From Aurantimicrobium photophilum (GTDB lineage: Bacteria > Actinomycetota > Actinomycetes > Actinomycetales > Microbacteriaceae), in assembly GCF_003194085.1 (NCBI RefSeq), contig NZ_CP023994.1:1116001-1180000 (forward strand): 64,000 nt of DNA, given 5' to 3'. Positions within the stretch are counted from its first letter, which is position 1. Each line of letters starts with the position of its first letter. Both the position numbers and the translations under genes were made by a program. Positions 60,874 to 64,000 of this stretch are shown here, piece after piece. The notes under the pieces are model-generated. The model was not told the DNA's origin, made no database searches, and saw only the letters and a list, made by a program, of their open reading frames with translations.

Positions 60874-62007
60874 GTGAGTACTCACACAGAGCTCGTTCGT
60901 GAGGCTGCGGGGGCAGTAATCGACCCCGAGCTTCGCCGCAGCCTGGGCGATCTCGGCATGATTGGTGGAGTTTCAACACACAACAACACGGCATCAGTTG
61001 AGGTTCGTCTCACTATTGCGGGCTGCCCTGCAGCACAGAAGATTGAAAGCGATGTTCGTGCTGCAGCACTGAGTGTCACCGGCATCGAGGAAGTCACTGT
61101 TGATGTTCAGGTGATGACTGCTGAGGAACGTGCTGAGCTGCTGGGACGACTTCGTCCCGGTGGACCAAAGCAGAACCCGTTTGGTCCTGGCACGCTCACG
61201 CGCGTTATTGCTGTCACCAGTGGCAAAGGTGGTGTGGGAAAGTCCACCATGACCGCGAATCTGGCAGCTGCTCTAGCTCAGCAAGGTTTCCGTGTCGGCA
61301 TCCTTGATGCCGACGTCTATGGCTTCTCCATCCCCGCGCTGATGGGTCTTGCGCCAGATGGTGTGGCAGCAAAGCCCACACGCCTAGATGACATGATTGT
61401 GCCCCCGGTTGGCCACGACGTGAAGGTGATCAGCATTGGCATGTTTGTGGAGAACGCCAATGCCGCCGTGGCCTGGCGCGGACCCATGCTGCAACGCACC
61501 ATCACCCAGTTCTTGACCGATGTCTACTTCGGTGACCTCGACTTCTTGTTGCTAGACCTGCCTCCTGGCACCGGTGATGTTGCTATCACTGTGGGCCAGC
61601 AGCTTCCCAACGCTGAAGTGCTCGTGGTCACCACGGGCCAGACTGCAGCAAGTGAGGTTGCTGTGCGGGCCGGCGTCGTGGCCCGCCAGACTGGCCAACG
61701 CATCTTGGGCGTGGTGGAGAATATGGGGCCTTTGGTCTTGCCAGATGGTTCAGCTCTCGCTCTCTTTGGTGAGGGCGGCGCAGAGACGGTTGCCAACGAA
61801 CTGAGTATTGGTCAAGACAAGGCTGTCAAGGTTCTGGCCAAGATTCCATTGAGCCTAGGCCTGCGTGAAGGTGGCGATGAAGGAACCCCTATCGTGTTGT
61901 CTAACCCGGCAGATCCTGCAGCTCAGGCCATTACAGAACTGGCCCGCGTGATTGCTCACAGCGGGCCCAGTCGTGCAGGAATAAACCTCGGAATTACCCC
62001 GGCTTAG
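60874..62007 (+). CDS. mrp: Mrp/NBP35-family iron-sulfur carrier ATPase
   Basis: The 377-residue protein starts at GTG 60874. It has an N-terminal MIP18/DUF59 domain (about 1-95), the Walker A SGKGGVGKSTMTANLAAAL, and FLLLDLPPGTGD. The usual C-terminal CxxC that holds the bridging Fe-S cluster is not present; the aligned segment reads ENMGPLVLPDGSALALFGEGG. The family delivers Fe-S clusters, but the missing cysteines leave this uncertain. The stop overlaps that of the opposite aldehyde dehydrogenase by three bases. Confidence 0.92.
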   Translation: MSTHTELVREAAGAVIDPELRRSLGDLGMIGGVSTHNNTASVEVRLTIAGCPAAQKIESDVRAAALSVTGIEEVTVDVQVMTAEERAELLGRLRPGGPKQNPFGPGTLTRVIAVTSGKGGVGKSTMTANLAAALAQQGFRVGILDADVYGFSIPALMGLAPDGVAAKPTRLDDMIVPPVGHDVKVISIGMFVENANAAVAWRGPMLQRTITQFLTDVYFGDLDFLLLDLPPGTGDVAITVGQQLPNAEVLVVTTGQTAASEVAVRAGVVARQTGQRILGVVENMGPLVLPDGSALALFGEGGAETVANELSIGQDKAVKVLAKIPLSLGLREGGDEGTPIVLSNPADPAAQAITELARVIAHSGPSRAGINLGITPA

Positions 62008-63440
62008 TCCCCGATGTAGCTCATCACGTGCTTGATGCGGGTGTAGTCATCAAAGCCGTAACCAGAGAGGTCCTTGCCGTATCCGGAGTGCTTGAATCCA
62101 CCGTGAGGCATCTCAGCAACAATGGGGATGTGGGTGTTGATCCACACACAACCAAAGTCGAGCTTCTTTGCCATGCGCATTGCACGGCCGTGGTTCTGAG
62201 TCCACACAGAGGAAGCCAAGGCGTAGTTCACGTCGTTGGCCCAGGTCAATGCCTGTGCTTCATCGGTGAACTTCTGCACGGTCATGACCGGACCAAAGAT
62301 CTCATTCTGAATAACCTCATCTGTTTGCTTGAGGCCAGAAATAATCGTTGCTTCGTGGAAGTAACCCGTGTTGCCTTGACGCTTGCCACCAAGTTCGATG
62401 GTGGCGTTATCGGGCAGGCGCTCAATAAAGCCCTGGACCTGTGCCAGCTGGTTCACGTTGTTGACGGGACCAAACATGGTGTTGGCATCCAGTGGTGAAC
62501 CAGTGATGGCATTCGCACGGGCATACTTGACGAGCTCTGCCATGAATTCGTCATAGATGCCTTCTTGCACGAGCAAACGCGTTGCTGCAGTGCAGTCCTG
62601 GCCGGCGTTGAAGTAACCCGCACCGACAATGCCTTCGACAGCAGAGGGAATATCTGCATCGTCAAAGACGATGACGGGGGCCTTGCCGCCAAGTTCCAGG
62701 TGGACGCGCTTGAGGTCAGTGGCAGCACTCTTGGCCACTTCCATACCGGCACGCACAGAACCGGTGATGGAGATCATCTGTGGAGTCTTGTTCTCCACCA
62801 TTGCTTTACCGGTGTCGCGGTTACCCATCACGGCGTTGAAGACACCGGCGGGCAGGAACTCTGATGCCATCTCAGCCAACAGCATGGTCGAAGCAGGGGT
62901 GGTGTCGGAGGGCTTCAGCACAATCGTGTTACCCGCAGCAATTGCAGGAGCGAACTTCCACACCGCCATGTTGAGCGGGTAGTTCCAGGGGGTGACCTGT
63001 CCGATCACACCAATAGGTTCGCGGCGAATCATGGACGTGTGATCGGCCATGTATTCGCCTGCAGACTTGCCTTCGAGGTGGCGAGCAGCGGTAGCAAAGA
63101 AACGAATCTGGTCCACCGAGGGCATGATTTCGTATTCCACGAGCGTCTCGAGTGGCTTACCGGTGTCCTTGGACTCCACCTCTGCAAACTCACGCGCACG
63201 GGATTCCATGGCATCTGCAATACGGAAGAGAGCAAGAGAGCGCTCGCTGGGGGTGGTCTCACCCCAGGCTTCGAATGCTGTTGCCGCGGCGCCATAGGCG
63301 TCGGCAACATCCTTCTCACTAGAGACAGGGCTGGTGGCATAGACCTCTTCGGTGGTGGGGTCGAGGATGTCCAGACGCTCGTCTGTGGTGGATTCGACAA
63401 ACTGGCCGTTGATGAAGTTCTTCAATGCGTGAGTACTCAT
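62004..63440 (-). CDS. Aldehyde dehydrogenase, aminobutyraldehyde/betaine-aldehyde type
   Basis: The ATG at 63440 gives 478 residues, starting STHALKNFINGQFVEST after Met, the usual ALDH N-terminus; a longer open frame upstream has no conserved sequence. The protein has VTPWNYPLNMAVWKFAPAIA, HLELGGKAPVIV with the catalytic glutamate and FNAGQDCTAATR with Cys283. The closing HGGFKHSGYGKDLSGYG resembles gamma-aminobutyraldehyde dehydrogenases of polyamine breakdown. It is divergent from an Lrp/AsnC gene, which may regulate it. No Shine-Dalgarno sequence is visible. Confidence 0.9.
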   Translation of the reverse strand: MSTHALKNFINGQFVESTTDERLDILDPTTEEVYATSPVSSEKDVADAYGAAATAFEAWGETTPSERSLALFRIADAMESRAREFAEVESKDTGKPLETLVEYEIMPSVDQIRFFATAARHLEGKSAGEYMADHTSMIRREPIGVIGQVTPWNYPLNMAVWKFAPAIAAGNTIVLKPSDTTPASTMLLAEMASEFLPAGVFNAVMGNRDTGKAMVENKTPQMISITGSVRAGMEVAKSAATDLKRVHLELGGKAPVIVFDDADIPSAVEGIVGAGYFNAGQDCTAATRLLVQEGIYDEFMAELVKYARANAITGSPLDANTMFGPVNNVNQLAQVQGFIERLPDNATIELGGKRQGNTGYFHEATIISGLKQTDEVIQNEIFGPVMTVQKFTDEAQALTWANDVNYALASSVWTQNHGRAMRMAKKLDFGCVWINTHIPIVAEMPHGGFKHSGYGKDLSGYGFDDYTRIKHVMSYIGD

Positions 63441-63506
63441 GAACCCAGCATAAGGCGAAAACCGATAGTAAAAGAAGGGTAATTCTGAGGATTTCGTAGT
63501 TTTATC

Positions 63507-63518
63507 CACATAAATGTG
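63507..63518. promoter_or_regulatory. Palindrome in the divergent aldehyde dehydrogenase / Lrp gap
   Basis: CACAT-AA-ATGTG is a five-base inverted repeat near the middle of the 123-base gap. It lies upstream of the predicted Lrp promoter and could be the operator for the Lrp/AsnC regulator. Confidence 0.4.
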
Positions 63519-63527
63519 CGGTTTCAC

Positions 63528-63556
63528 TTGCTTCGGGTGTTTTTTCCTGCCAGAAT
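63528..63556 (+). promoter_or_regulatory. Putative promoter of the Lrp/AsnC gene
   Basis: TTGCTT at 63528-63533 and CAGAAT at 63551-63556 are separated by 17 bases, and a TG lies before the -10. The predicted transcription start falls on or next to the ATG at 63564. With no Shine-Dalgarno sequence in view, this suggests a leaderless message. Confidence 0.45.
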
Positions 63557-63563
63557 CAACCCC

Positions 63564-64000
63564 ATGAACTCTAAGACTCGCGCCGCGCAGCTCGATGATG
63601 TGTCCAAGGCCATCATTGAACAGCTGCAAGAAGACGGTCGCCGCTCCTATGCCGAAATCGGCAAGGCGGTAGGTCTATCTGAGGCTGCTGTCCGCCAACG
63701 CGTGCAAAAGCTGACCGAAGCTGGCGTGATGCAGGTGGTCGCTGTGACCGACCCCATGCAACTTGGGTTCTACCGCCAAGCAATGATCGGCCTGCGCTGC
63801 TCGGGTGACACCCGCGCCATCGCCGACAAGCTGGCTGCATTAGAAGCCGTCGATTACGTGGTGCTCACCGCCGGGTCATTCGACATCATGGCTGAAGTTG
63901 TCTGTGAGTCCGACGAAGATCTCATCAATCTTCTCAACGAACAGATCCGAAAGCTTGAGGGAGTGGTTTCAACCGAAACCTTCGTCTATCTCAAGCTCCA
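63564..64000 (+). CDS. Lrp/AsnC-family regulator, truncated by the window end
   Basis: About 145 residues are visible from ATG 63564; the frame continues past base 64000. It has an N-terminal helix-turn-helix (DDVSKAIIEQLQEDGRRSYA, then IGKAVGLSEAAVRQRVQKL) and a RAM ligand domain (VDYVVLTAGSFDIMAEVVCE). These mark the Lrp/AsnC family, which responds to amino acids as an octamer. It is divergent from the aldehyde dehydrogenase. Its target is probably that gene or an amine/amino-acid pathway, by context. Confidence 0.93.
   Translation, partial: MNSKTRAAQLDDVSKAIIEQLQEDGRRSYAEIGKAVGLSEAAVRQRVQKLTEAGVMQVVAVTDPMQLGFYRQAMIGLRCSGDTRAIADKLAALEAVDYVVLTAGSFDIMAEVVCESDEDLINLLNEQIRKLEGVVSTETFVYLKL

Noticed and set aside
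63441-63629. 63-residue extension of the aldehyde dehydrogenase
   Set aside because: It runs through the divergent promoter region and into the Lrp gene and contains no conserved ALDH sequence.

Overview
The window is a stretch of actinobacterial chromosome, most likely from the Microbacteriaceae (Micrococcales). The base composition is moderately high G+C by eye. Supporting markers are a cysteine-free L32, DUF3039, DUF3107, DUF177 and the ferritin-like fold family, an MgtE_N/DUF1003/Mrp operon, and several start codons that sit directly at a predicted transcription start. Genes are packed tightly, with many ATGA/TAATG junctions and convergent genes that overlap at their stops. No gene-free stretch reaches 300 bases; the longest is about 262 bases, at 9071-9332. 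I saw no insertion sequence, prophage or CRISPR array.

Layout. 1-9069: a truncated APC permease, aldo/keto reductase, apt, aspA, an aldehyde dehydrogenase, a nitrilase-type hydrolase, ribF, two small membrane proteins, truB and tRNA-Lys. 9333-10448: alanine dehydrogenase. 10455-26601: a co-directional nine-gene locus (FtsK/EccC-like ATPase, zinc-ribbon FHA protein, transglutaminase-fold membrane protein, DUF58, MoxR ATPase, a 1910-residue Ig/fibronectin III surface protein, Ser/Thr kinase, PP2C phosphatase, FHA protein), preceded by smc. 30267-32744: IclR regulator, D-threonine-aldolase-like enzyme and a RelE/YefM toxin-antitoxin pair, lying between smc and mutM-rnc-rpmF-DUF177. 35219-42012: acyltransferase, tRNA-Leu, two DedA proteins, PhzF, then SDR-rdgB-rph-murI-DUF3039. 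42223-44495: a LicC-like nucleotidyltransferase with a polysaccharide ABC exporter. 44499-49049: acyl-CoA dehydrogenase, CoA-transferase, D-amino-acid oxidase, DUF3107 and a ferritin-like protein. 49188-64000: DEAD-box helicase, GAP-family protein, PHP phosphoesterase, Xaa-Pro aminopeptidase, LysR/putA, MgtE_N-DUF1003-mrp, an aminobutyraldehyde-type dehydrogenase and a truncated Lrp/AsnC regulator.

Functionally the window is rich in amino-acid use: aspartase, alanine dehydrogenase, PutA, D-amino-acid oxidase, a D-threonine-aldolase-like enzyme, a probable glutarate-catabolism pair and an amine-derived aldehyde dehydrogenase.

The most interesting part is the 10455-26601 locus. It resembles the kinase-Fn3-AAA-DUF58-transglutaminase (PFNA-type) clusters described in bifidobacteria. 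Here it also has an EccC-like ATPase without visible WXG100 partners, and its transglutaminase-fold protein has lost all three catalytic residues. One of its FHA proteins carries a run of seven acidic-Thr-hydrophobic motifs that look like kinase acceptor sites. I read it as a phosphorylation-controlled envelope machine of unknown output. That reading is inference.
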